Source: Rapana venosa (taxonomy: Eukaryota > Mollusca > Gastropoda > Neogastropoda > Muricidae). From it: a stretch of 64,000 bases of DNA. Location: assembly GCA_028751875.1 (NCBI GenBank), contig CM054155.1, positions 7,261,162-7,325,161 on the forward strand, written 5' to 3'. Below the pieces are notes generated by a model, which saw only the letters and a list, made by a program, of their open reading frames with translations, did no database searches and was not told the DNA's origin. Shown in pieces: positions 48,301 through 61,735 of this stretch (position 1 is the stretch's first letter; every line of letters starts with the position of its first letter). Both the position numbers and the translations under genes were made by a program.

Positions 48301-51300
48301 TATTTATTATTATTATTATATTTATCCTAAATAATTCTTATATCAAACTATAAATATCTAATATCATTATTATTATTATTCATAACATTATATTATACTA
48401 TCAAAAATACATTTTTACATTTTTATTTAATTCTATTATCTTATAAATACACTATACATTATCTATTATATCTAATCATCTTTATCTATACATTAAAACA
48501 TACACTCATTTCACATTCTAAATACACTTTAAACTATATCAAATTCAATAAATTAAAAATTTTAAATTCAAATTACGACTGATTTCTTCAATATAATAAT
48601 AAAAAACTCTACTTTAACAACTATTATACTTAATTCTCAACTCACTACCTATTTTCAATCACAAAACATCACTATTCACTTTATAATTAAAATATATATT
48701 ATGACATTTATATCATAAACACAAAATAAATTCTTATCACTCAATAAGACAATTATAAATAATTAAACTATTAAATAACATATACATTTACTTAAAAATT
48801 TATACTCTAACACAACCTTTAACAACAATCACAGCATACTACTATCAAATATCTTACCAAAAACTTTACAACTCACAACTTAAACTCTAAACATATCTAC
48901 ACTAACTACTAAAATCAATTCACTCTCACACTAACCACCACTTACAACTCGCAAAACAACACACAATCAACCAACAAAAAAAACAACATCACAACAAACA
49001 CAATAACAACTTCATCAACCAAATAAACAACACAAAACACACAAACAAAACACAAACAAAAACCAAAAAAAACACAACAACATAACGAACACACCCCTTA
49101 AAACAAAAACACAACACACAAAAACAACATACTAACAAACACAAACAACAACAAAACACCAACACACAGCAAACAACACAAAAACCCACAAACAAGCAAA
49201 AAACAAACAAAAAACCACAACAACACAAACCAAACAAAAAAAAACACAAACAAACAACACACAAAACAACAAAACACAAAAACAAACAACAACACAAAAC
49301 ATAAAAAACATCCACCAAAACACAAAACAAACAAACCACCAAAACAAACCACAACATCACCAAACAAAACAACAACAACACACACAAACAACACACAACT
49401 AAAACACCAACCAAACAACAACACAACAAAACACACAACACAAACACAACCAACACACACACGACAACACAACCACACACAAACAACAACCAAACCAACA
49501 CAAAACACAACAAAAAACAACACCACAAACAAACACACAAAAAACACAAACAAAAAAAAAAAACTAACACAACAAAAACAATCAAACACACACAACAAAA
49601 CACAAACAAACAACAAAACAAACAACATAAACAAACCAACACACTACCAACAAAACACACACAATCAGGACACACACAAAAACAAAATCAAAACAACAAA
49701 ACAAACAACCAAACAACACAAACACCAAACAACAACAAACAAAGAACAAAAAACAAACAAAACAACTAAAAACACAAAACCAGACAACACAAACAACAAC
49801 ACAAAAACAACAATAAAAACACACAACTAAACAAACACACAACAAATACACACACACAACAAACACCACACACAACCACAACCAAACAACAAAAAACAAA
49901 ACAACAACCACCAAACACCAACACACACACAACACGAACACAACAAACACACACACAAAAATACAACAACAAAACACACAAAAAAACAACAACACACAAC
50001 ACAGAACTACAAAAACACAAAAACAAAACAACACAAACAACACACAAAATACAGCAACACACCAACACACAAAAAAACACACAACAACCAAAACAAAAAA
50101 AACACACAAACACAAAACCATAAACAATCAACAAAAACACACAACACAACACAACAACAACAATCACAACAACAAAACACAACACACACACAAAAACACA
50201 AGAACACAACACAAAAACACATAAAAATACAAACCAAATCCAAACAAAAAACACAAAACAACAAACACAACAAAAATCACAACAAAACACACACACAACA
50301 CTAACAACACCACACCACACAACAACACACCAACAACAACAACACAACAAAAATTACACAAACACAACAACAAACACACATAAACAACAACACACAACAT
50401 AACAACAACACAAATTACACAATTCAAAAAAACAGCAAACAAACAACACCACACAAAACCAAACAAACAGTCAAACACACAACACACAAAAATCAACACA
50501 AAAACAAAAACACACACACACACAAACACATACAAACACACAAAAACAACAACAACAACACAAACAAACAAACATAAAAAACACAAAACAACACACAAAC
50601 ACCAAAAAACAAAACAACACAGCGGAAAAACATCAGCACACACACACAACTCAACAACACACAACAACACACCACAAAAAACACAAACACAACACACAAA
50701 AACACAACAAGAAACAAACAAGACAAATAACAACACACACAACAACACACACAACAAACACACACACCAACCACACAAACAAATTACAAACACAACAACT
50801 ACAACAAAAAAAAACAACAACAAACAACACCACACAACACACAAACCAACAACAACTAACAAAACACACAACACAACCAAACAAACACAAAACAACACAC
50901 ACACACAAAACAACAAACACACAAACAAACACAACACAACAAAACGAAGCACACACCTACAATCACACAACACAACACAACACAACACAAACAACACACA
51001 ACACAAACACACAAACACTCAAGAAACAACCCACAAACACACGCACATACACAAACCCAACAACACAACACAAAGAAAAACACCACAAACAACAACACAC
51101 ACCAACAAAACACAACACACACCACACACAAAAAAACAAACACCAACACAACACACACAACACAAAACACACAAAAAACTCAAAACACAACACCGCTCAC
51201 TCACACACAAACAACAAACACACACCTCCAAACACTACACACAACCACAAACAACCAACAACAAACCAAAACAACACAAACAACACCAACACACAAAACA

Positions 51301-54300
51301 ACAACAAAACAAACACCAACAAAACAACCAAAAAACACACAAACACCTACAACAAAAACACAAACAAAAACACACCATAAAACAACAAACACAAAACATA
51401 CAACACTCAACACAACAACAAACACAACAAAACATACTCAACACAACCAAACAAGAGAAAACAAACACAAAAAACACAACAACAAAACACACAACAACAA
51501 ACGAACAAACACAACACACAACAAAAAAACAAACAAACCATAAACGACAACACACTACACAAACAAAACTACACAACAAAAAAAACATACAACACACAAA
51601 CCAAACACACTAAACAACACAAAACCAAATCAAAAATACCAACCACACAAACACACAACACAGACACACAAAAACACAAAACACAAACAACAACAACAAC
51701 ACAACAAAATACACATTAGAACCAACCACAACACAACAAACAACACACCAACAAACACAAACACACAAACAACACAAAAACAGACACAAACTCACAGCAA
51801 CACAACACACAAGCACTCACTACAAAACACAAAACAACAAACCACACAACAACAACAAAACAACCAAAAAACAACAAAAAAATCACAAACTACAAACACA
51901 AAAACACAACACCACACACAAAAAAAAAAACAAAAAACACCACACAACACTACATACAAACACCAACAAACAAAAACAAAACAAACACAAAAAAAACACA
52001 CACGACCCAATCAAATAAACACACAAATATCACAACAAAACACAAACAACACAAAAACAACAACAACTCAAACAACACAAAACACACACACAAACCACAC
52101 ACAATAAACAAAAAACACACATACAAAAAACACATCACAACAAACACAACTAAACAACAGCAACAAAACAAACAAAAACCACACACCCAAACCAACAAAC
52201 AAACAACACACTCAACCACAAACTCAAAAAACAAACAAACAACACAAACACCAACAACAACAACACACAAAAAAACAACAACACACAAAACACACACTAA
52301 AAAAACTAACAAACAACACACACTCACAACCAACAACAACAAACAAAAAACAAACGACCTCTACCAACAATACATCCAAAACACAACTAACCAAACACAC
52401 ACAACAAACAACCAACAAACAACAACACAAACAACAACACACACAAACACAACAAAACAAACAACAACACAAAAAACACAACCCACACACAACCAAAACA
52501 CACAACAAACACACAAACACACACAAAAAACAACACAACACAAAAAACAAACACAACAAACAAACAACAAACAACAACAAAACATCAACACAACAACAAC
52601 AACAACGACACAAAACACAACACATCAAACAACCCACAACACAACCACACAACAACACAACCACCACACAACACCAAAAAACAATAACTCAAACGTCATC
52701 AAACAACACAAACACACTCACAAAAAAACCACAACAAAAACAAAACAAAACCCAACACGAAATACACACACCAAAACACACAAACAAAAAAAAAACACCA
52801 CAACAAACACAACACAACCACACAAACAACACTACACAACAACTAAAACACAAAATCACACAAAACACTCAACTAATCACAAACCAAAACACCACAATCA
52901 AACAAACAACAACAAACACAAACAACACAACAACCTCCAATCACAACTACAAAAACAAACCAACACTCATTCACAAACACAACACAACAAAACGAAACAC
53001 ATAAACACACACACACAAACAACACACCACAACACAACACACAACAATAACACAACAAAACACACTCAATACAATATAACAAAACACACACATCACAATA
53101 CACAACACAACAAAACACAACAACTCAAAAAAACCAATCACAAACCAAAAACACAACCTCAAAACACACAAACACAAACAAAACAAAAACACAACACAAA
53201 AAATCAAACAAACAAACAAACACAACAAAATCCACACATCAAAACATCCACAAACAAAAACAACACACAACACAAACACATCAAACTAACACAACATACA
53301 AACACACACAACAAACAAACACAACACACAACAAACTCAAACCCTAACACAACAACAAACAAGCACAACTTAAAACACAAACAAAATAACACATACAACA
53401 CCAACACAACCACACAAAACAAAAAGAAAAACACAAGCACATACACACAAAGACACTAACCCCCCCAACCAACAACACACCACACACAAACAAAAAAAAA
53501 ACACACACAACAACAAAACACAACACTCAACAAACACAACGACAACCAAAAACATCACACACAAAACACAACTCAAACAACACCAACAAAACCCACACAT
53601 CACACACAAAAACAACAAACACACAACTCCAAACTACACAACACAAACAACCAACCACAAAACACAACAAAAACAAACACAATCACACACAAACACAGCA
53701 CACACACAACCACCAAACACACACAAACACAACACAAAACAAAACAACAAAAAAAAACAACACCCACAAGCACAAAAAGCAAAACACCAAAGACAAACCC
53801 AAAACAAAACACAACACACACACCAGCCAAAAAACGACAAAAAAAACAAACACCCAACATCACCAACACAAACAAAACACACACATCCACATAAATACAA
53901 CGAAACAAAACAACAAAAACACACAACAACAACACAACACACAAACAACGGACACCACACAAACACACACAACAACCAAAAAAACACAATAAAAACAACA
54001 GAACCAACACACAAACAAAACAAAAACCAACACAAACACAACAAAGCAGCAACAAAAACCAAACACACACACAGCGAACAGAAACAACACACCTATAACA
54101 CACACAAGCAAACAAACACAATAAACACCACAACAACAGAAACAGCACAACACACACACTCACAAACCACAACACATCACAAAAAAAAATAAAATACAAA
54201 CACAACACATCTCAATAACAAAACAACACAAAAAACAACACTCAAAACAAAAACAACAAAACACACAAACACAAACACACACGACAGCAACAACAACAAC

Positions 54301-57300
54301 ACAACAACACAAAATACCACAAACACAACTAACACACATGGTAGACACCATACACAATGCAACACACAAACACAAACAACACAACAAAATACCAAAACAA
54401 AAAAAACTACAATACAACACAACAAAACCACACACCCAACAAAACAATACCACAGAACAAAACACTTACAAGCAAACAAACAATCACACGAAAAAACAAA
54501 AAAACCAAAACCACACACACACAACACAAAACACACAAACACAACTAAAGACAAACATACAACACACAAAACAACCAACACACACACACACACACAAACA
54601 AATCAAACACAAACAACACAAGCAAATCACAACATCACAACCACACAACAAAAACAACTCCCAAAAACAACAAAACAACAACACAAAAACAACACACAAA
54701 ACAACACAAACAACCACAAAACACCAAAAAAAAAGACAACAAACACACAAAACACAAACAACCAAAACATAAAACACAAAAAACAAAAAAAAACAAAAAC
54801 AAAACAAAAAACACCAACCCCACAACCCACGACAAAACCACCCAAACAACACAGAACAAAACACTAACACAAAAGCACTCAACACTAAACACACCAAACA
54901 ACAAACACAACAACAAAACAAAAAACAAACAACAAAAAACACAAAACAACAACACAACACCACCAACTCTCTACAAAACAAACACAAAAAACAAACACAA
55001 AACAACACAACAAAACATATAACACAACACACACAACAAAAACACAACAACTACAAACAACAACAAAAAAAAAACACACAAAACAACCAACACAAACACA
55101 CAAACAAACACACAACACAAAACCACACATTGTAAATCACCAACAATAAACAAACTCAAAACGACAAAACAGACACAACACACATACACAAAAAAACACA
55201 AAACACACAAAAACAATACAACAACACACACAACAACAAACACACACACAAAACATACTCACAAGACAAAAAAAAAAAAACACAAAAACACAAACTACAC
55301 ACCAAACAAACACACTAACAACAACAAAAAACACAACCAACAAACAAAAAAAACAACAAAACGAAACAACACACACAAAACAAAACAAAACAACCACAAA
55401 CCACAACAATACACAACAAACAAACAACACAAAAAACTCCTAAAAAAGACATCACACAAACAGCAAAAACTACAACACACAACACACACCAAACAAAAAC
55501 GAAAACACAGCCAAAAACAACTAACACAAATTTGGACCAGTCAAACAAAAACAATCTCAAAAAACACGTAGAACAACAACACAAACAACAACACAATCAC
55601 AAAAACGAAAAAAAACAAAAACACCACAAACCAAACAAAAACACCAAACATCCACAAACAACATAACACAACAAAACAACAAACACAAACACCAAACGAA
55701 CCACACTACTCAACAACAACACAAAAAACAAAGCAAACACACACAAACAAACAAAACACAACAAAAACACGACAACACAAATCAAACAACAACAAACCAC
55801 ACACACATCTAACAAAAGCACAACAAAAATCAAAAAAAAAAACAAAACAACACCCAACACAAACAACACAACAAATCAACTCAGCAACACAAAACAACAG
55901 CAACACAACACAAACAACATCAACACACCACAAAAACAAGAAAACACACACACCAACAAACATAAAAACACACAAAAACAACCACAAAAAAAACTACCAC
56001 CATCTCACAACAAAACACTATAAACAAAAAACAACAAAACACAACACAAAACACACAACACACAACTCAATACACAACACACACAACCCCAACATCAAAC
56101 ACACACACATAACAAAACACAGAAAAACAACACACACAAACACAACACAAAACAACACAAACACCAAAAACACAAGCACAAAACAAACACACACAACAAC
56201 ACACAACAAAAAAACACACCAAAAACCAAAACACAACTAAAAACAAAAAAAACACAACACCCACACAAAACAAACAAACACAAACAATAAAAAACACAAC
56301 AAAAAAACACACAAAAAAAAAAAACGAACAAACACAAATCTCCACATACAAAACACAACACAACAAACCCCACACAAAGAAAACAAACACACTAAAAACA
56401 CAACAATACAGACAACACAAAAAATACAAAAACAAACCCCAAAAACACAACAACAAACAACTAAAAACAAACACAAAACACAACAAAACAACACGAAACA
56501 CAACACAAACACACACATATAAAATAACATCACCAAACATAACCAACCAAACACAAAAACACAACACAGAAAAGACAACACAACACAAGCACACACACAA
56601 CAAACACAAACACACACCAAAAAAAACAAACAAAAACAAACAACACACAAACAACAACAACAAAAAACAACACAAAACAACACAACACACAAACCACACA
56701 AAAAACACAACAAACACACACCAAACAAACACAACCACCACAAAAAAAAAACACAACACACAAACAAATACACACAACTAAACAACAAGAAACACAACAC
56801 ACACACCAACACACGTACAACACTCACAAATGCAACAAAAAAACAACAGAACCAAACAAACACAATACAACAAACAACAACAAAAACCAACAAAACAAAC
56901 ACTCACCCAAACACACAAAACCCAACACACAAACACACACAACCACAACCCAACACAAAAAAAAAAACAAACAAACACAAAAAACACAAACAAAACTCAA
57001 AAAACCACACACAACACAACACAACAACACCAACAAAAAACAAAATCAAAAAAAACACACAACACCAACACAAATAAACAACAAAACAAAACAAAACAAA
57101 CACACAAACAATAAAACATTAAACACACAAAAACACAACACAACAACAACAACATAAACAACACATCATACCAAACACCACACAAACAACTCAACACACA
57201 AACACCACAACACACAACAACAACCAACACACCCACACAAACAAAACAAACAACAAACAACAAACAACAACACAAAGCACAACAACACACACACACAAAA

Positions 57301-58084
57301 CACACACACAACACAAAAAACACAACACAAACACAAAACACAACAACAAAAAATACAAGAAAAAACAAACGAACCACAACAACAACACACCAACACAACA
57401 CACACACAAAACCAAAAACAATACAACACAAACAACAACACAACAATCACACACACACAGACAAACAACAAAAAAACAACACACAAGCACATCAAAATAC
57501 ACAAACAACAAACACACAAAAACACCACAAAGCAACAAAAATCAACAAACAAACAAACAAACACACAAACACAAACAACATCAAACCACCACAAAGCAAA
57601 CACACAAACACAACAAAACAACACAATAACACCAAAACAAAACAACAAACACACACACAACAAACCACACAAACAAGACAAAACCAAACAACAACACAAA
57701 ACCAACAACACACAAAACACCACAAAACAACACAACAACACACACAAACACACCAAACAACACCACACCACAAACAACAACAACAACAAAACATAACACA
57801 CACAAACACACAAAAAACAAACAACTAAACACACCACCACAACACACACACCCAAAAAACAAAACAACAACAAACACACACACAACACACAACACACTAA
57901 CAACAAAACACAACAATAACACACACACAACAAAACAACCACAAGACACACACAACAACACAAAAACACAACACATCAACACTAACAAAAAACACAACAC
58001 ATAAAACAACAACAAAAGGATCAACAGAAAACAAACAAAAACAAAAACACACAAAGAACACATCAAAAAAAACAAAAACAAACA
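45335..58084. repeat. A/T-only, transition and A/C-only stretches (copy B)
   Basis: Exact repeat of 28,951-41,700: A/T-only to 48,324, transition to 48,944, A/C-only to the N gap. No independent feature. Confidence 0.95.
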
Positions 58085-58584
58085 NNNNNNNNNNNNNNNN
58101 NNNNNNNNNNNNNNNNNNNNNNNNNNNNNNNNNNNNNNNNNNNNNNNNNNNNNNNNNNNNNNNNNNNNNNNNNNNNNNNNNNNNNNNNNNNNNNNNNNNN
58201 NNNNNNNNNNNNNNNNNNNNNNNNNNNNNNNNNNNNNNNNNNNNNNNNNNNNNNNNNNNNNNNNNNNNNNNNNNNNNNNNNNNNNNNNNNNNNNNNNNNN
58301 NNNNNNNNNNNNNNNNNNNNNNNNNNNNNNNNNNNNNNNNNNNNNNNNNNNNNNNNNNNNNNNNNNNNNNNNNNNNNNNNNNNNNNNNNNNNNNNNNNNN
58401 NNNNNNNNNNNNNNNNNNNNNNNNNNNNNNNNNNNNNNNNNNNNNNNNNNNNNNNNNNNNNNNNNNNNNNNNNNNNNNNNNNNNNNNNNNNNNNNNNNNN
58501 NNNNNNNNNNNNNNNNNNNNNNNNNNNNNNNNNNNNNNNNNNNNNNNNNNNNNNNNNNNNNNNNNNNNNNNNNNNNNNNNNNNN
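58085..58584. other. Assembly gap, 500 N
   Basis: Exactly 500 N, a conventional fixed scaffold-gap length, so the true distance is unknown. The left contig ends inside the A/C-only stretch. Sequence to the right is ordinary, so nothing ties the two sides except scaffolding. Confidence 0.99.
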
Positions 58585-59050
58585 AATGGCACTCATTAAA
58601 AAATGCAAAAAGAAAAAAAAAACTACTTCAAGCCTCTACACTAAAAAAGACCCCCTGAATCAGTGGCCTGGATATTCAAGAAGGTGTCAAAAAAATAAAA
58701 ACCGAGACGGGGGAAGGGGCATAGCTTGCGTGCAGAGGAACACGGATCCAGTGACACCCACTGACGGAGAATTGTTTTTAAAGGGCCCCTTAAAAGTAAG
58801 AAAATGAAATAGATCTTCATATTGAAAGGGGACGTGATATTGTAATGCTTTTTTAGTTCTGCCCCAAAGGTCTGTATCTGGCTCTGCTGTGGCAGCCATC
58901 TTGTCTGGTTGTTTTTCGTACGTGCTTTGGGGGGAGCTTTTTTTGTGCGGGTTTGGATTTGCCTTGTTTTCCCTCTTTCAGGGTGTTCCTAGTGTGGCTG
59001 CCCCCTTTATCAACCCTTTTTCATTTCCCCCTACCCTAGTTAAATACAGT
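58585..59050. other. Contig start, no feature recognised
   Basis: A-rich start, then mixed sequence (CTGCTGTGGCAGCCATCTTG near 58,883). No splice-bounded frame or known repeat could be supported. Confidence 0.5.
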
Positions 59051-59057
59051 TTTCCTG

Positions 59058-60305
59058 GTTTCCAACTACCTTCTCTGTTTTCCCCCATCCTTCTCTGTTT
59101 CTGTCTGCCCTTTCTCTGTTTCCACAAACCTTTCTCTGTTTTCTTCTCCTTCTTGTTTCCTTTATCCTACTGTTTCAATACACCTTCTCCGTTTCTATTA
59201 TCTTTTTTGTTTTATCTTCCTTTCTTGTTTCTATCTATCCTTCTTTTTTTCTATTGCCCTTCTCTTTTTTCCATAATCCCTTCTCTTTTTTACCCTTTCG
59301 TTTTTATTACCCTTTTTGTTTCTATCTCTCCTTCTTTTTTTCTATTGTCTTCTTTTTCCATGAACCTTCTCGTTTTTATCTATCCTTTTCCTGTTTCTAT
59401 CTATCCTTTCTGTTTTTATCTATCTTCTCTGTTTCTATTTTTCCCTTTCTCTTTTTCTATTATCCTTTCTGTTTTATTTCCTTCTCGTTTCTATCGCCTT
59501 TCTGTTTCGAATCTTCTCTGTTTCTATCTCTCTTCTCTTTTTTATCTGTCCTTCTCTGTTTCCATGAACCCCTTCTCTGTTTCTTTTTTGTCCTTCTTGT
59601 TTCTATTTCCTTTTTGTTTCTTCTACCCTTCTCTGTTTATCTGTCTTCTTTTTTCTATCTGCCCTTCTCTGTTTCTATCTGTCCTTCTTGTTTTATTACC
59701 CCTTCTCTGTTTCTATCTGCCCTTTCTCTGTTTCTACTGTCCTTTCGTTTTTTATGGCATTCTTTATTTCCAGTATCTTCTCTGTTTCTGTCTGTTTTCT
59801 TTTTCCCTAAATCCTTCGTTCTATTCTCCTTCTTGTTCTTCCTCCTTTTTTTTTCTATTGTTTCTCTGTTTCTATTGCCCTTCTCTGTTTCTTTTAACCT
59901 TCTTGTTTCTGTCTGTCCTTCTCTTTTTTCTATCTGCCCTTCCTGTTTCATATATCTTCTTATTTTCAGCTTTCCTTCTCTGTTCCATTTATCTATCTTC
60001 ATTTTCATATATCTTTTTAGGCCTCTGTTTCTGTTTCCATTATCTTTTTGCTCCCATCTCTCTTCTCTGTTTTCATATTATCTTTTCCCATCTCCCCTCT
60101 GTTTTATTTATCCTTTTTTCATTTCCCATTTTGCCCCTTTTTGTTTCGTTTTCATCCGCCCTTCTCTGTTTTATTTTTTTCTGTTTCCACCATCTAGTTT
60201 AAATTTTTCTTTACCCCTTTTAGTGTCTTTGCTTTTCTGTTTCCTTACCCCTTCTGCTTCCAACTGTCCTTCTCTTTTTTTATCACCTTCTCTGTCTCCT
60301 AATTA
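59058..60305. repeat. 20 bp pyrimidine minisatellite, about 60 copies
   Basis: Unit close to CCTTCTCTGTTTCTATCTGT with many one- or two-base length changes. C/T content leaves all + strand frames open for hundreds of codons (Phe/Leu/Ser-rich), which is not coding evidence since the unit is not a multiple of three and two frames are open together. It is related to the array at 60,710-61,160. Confidence 0.9.
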
Positions 60306-60519
60306 TACCCTTTCCCGCCCAAAAAAGCTTTGTCAGCTATGATTCGAAAATGGCTAAGGCCTCAACAACAAATTACGTTGTTAGGCTTTAAAACCTTACC
60401 TGGAGATTGTCTTTTTTGACAAGTCTTAGCGTAATAAAAACGGTGGTTTCTCGTAAGGGGGGAAAAAATAACCCCCCTGGTTGGAGCAACCCCCTTATGG
60501 CAAAGTAGTTGAAACGCAC

Positions 60520-60600
60520 ACATAAAACACACACAACACCCGCACAAAACACCAACCACCACACACACACACACCAACACACCCAAACACAATACAAACA
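60520..60600. repeat. (CA)n tract, interrupted
   Basis: CA dinucleotides with CCC and AAC interruptions inside the 400 bp of unique sequence that separates the two 20 bp minisatellites. Confidence 0.8.
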
Positions 60601-60709
60601 CTTACTTTTTTATACATTGTATACTCTCCAGTGAGTCCCAGTGTGCACATAGTGCCTATTTGGGTGCCCCCAGGGGTTAATTTTTGTGAGTACGTCTGAC
60701 TATGAAAAT

Positions 60710-61160
60710 GTCATCTATCTCTGTTGCTTCCTACATCTCTCTCGCTTCCTTTGATCTGTCTTTTCTTGCACCTGTTCCTTTTGGCTTCCATCTATCCCCT
60801 TCACTTCCGTCTGTCCCTTTTTGGGCTTCCATCTATCCTCCTCACTTCTGTGACCCCTCTTCACTTCCACCTGCCCCTCTTCACTTCCATCCACCCTCTT
60901 CACTTTATCTATCCCTCTTCACTTCATCCACCCCTCTTCACTTCCAAACACCCTCTTCACTTCTATCTATCCCTCTTCACTTCCATCGATCCCTCTTCAC
61001 TTCCATCCATCCCCCCTCACTTCCACCTTTCCCTCTTCACTTCCATTTCTTTCTTTAGGTTTCCCCTCATGCCTTTTCCAGTTCTATCTGGTCCTCTTCA
61101 CTCAACTTCCCTACAACATATCTCTTTACTTCTATCTACGCCTTTTTTTATTCCATCTGT
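60710..61160. repeat. 20 bp pyrimidine minisatellite, second array, about 22 copies
   Basis: Unit close to TTCCATCTATCCCTCTTCAC. It shares TTYxATCTxTCCxTCT spacing with the array at 59,058-60,305 and has the same 20 bp period; the main difference is CTTCAC against CTCTGT. Edge copies are the most diverged. Confidence 0.9.
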
Positions 61161-61218
61161 TCATTTTCGGGTTTTTTTCGGTCCTCATGGTTTTTGGTTG
61201 TTGCTGTGCTGTGTCCAG

Positions 61219-61315
61219 GCATGAGCGGGATTGCCTTCAGCTTGGTGTGGACCAGGACGGCCTACACACACCCGAGGACCCCCCCTCTCTGTCCCTGGAA
61301 GAGGGGACCTCCACA
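61219..61315 (+). CDS. Candidate 97 bp internal exon
   Basis: Bounded by an acceptor GCTGTGTCCAG (to 61,218) preceded by T-rich sequence, and a donor ACA|GTAAGA (GT at 61,316). One frame reads HERDCLQLGVDQDG, then LHTPEDPPSLSLEEGTST, an acidic hydrophilic peptide without stops. A second frame is also open (MSGIAFSLVWTRTAY). GC content is raised against both flanks. Neither peptide is recognised. It could belong to the same gene as other exons only if the gap and duplication are resolved. 61,316-61,735 holds nothing else recognised. Confidence 0.4.
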
Positions 61316-61735
61316 GTAAGAACGAGACATTTTTTTGGCAAAAGAAGACACAGGTGAGAGCTGGGACATTAAAAATAAAGCAACCTAACCAACATGAAAA
61401 CCCAAAAAAACCCAACTACTCACCTCCTTATTCCTCCTGCAAATAACTGCCAAAATAATCACAGAAAATCTGCTAAATACAAGCAACTTCAACACCCAGA
61501 GTAAAAAGAAACCCCTATAAATCCCGTTAAAATATCAACAATGCTTAGGCAAAAGTGAGCATCATTCCCCAAGTATCTTCACTGACGCGATCACAGGTCA
61601 CCTGAAGTTTTAAGAGAGAGAGGTGTTTATGTATCGTCAACTGGTTATAAAATTACACCCAATTAAACCATGTTTTCTCTAAAATGTGGGTTCACTTTCT
61701 ATTTCAGGTAATAAAAATTTTGATGATTTGTATTT

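Larger units (their letters stand above)
41709..58084. repeat. Large duplicated block, copy B
   Basis: Begins abruptly out of the A/C-only stretch at TTTTAATGAATGTGC and ends eight bases short of the corresponding end of copy A, directly at the N gap. Its first 650 bp differ from copy A by scattered substitutions and 1-3 base indels, and its TC tract differs in length and includes a run of about 19 C (about 42,199-42,217). After 42,357 it is identical to copy A. Confidence 0.95.

Noticed and set aside
48989..58084. The same Val/Cys/Phe frames again in copy B
   Set aside because: Exact duplicates of the first set; one crosses into the N gap.
58889..60342. Two long overlapping + strand frames of 437 and 362 codons, Phe/Leu/Ser-rich
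   Set aside because: They run through a 20 bp pyrimidine minisatellite whose unit is not a multiple of three. Both frames stay open because C/T-only words lack stops.
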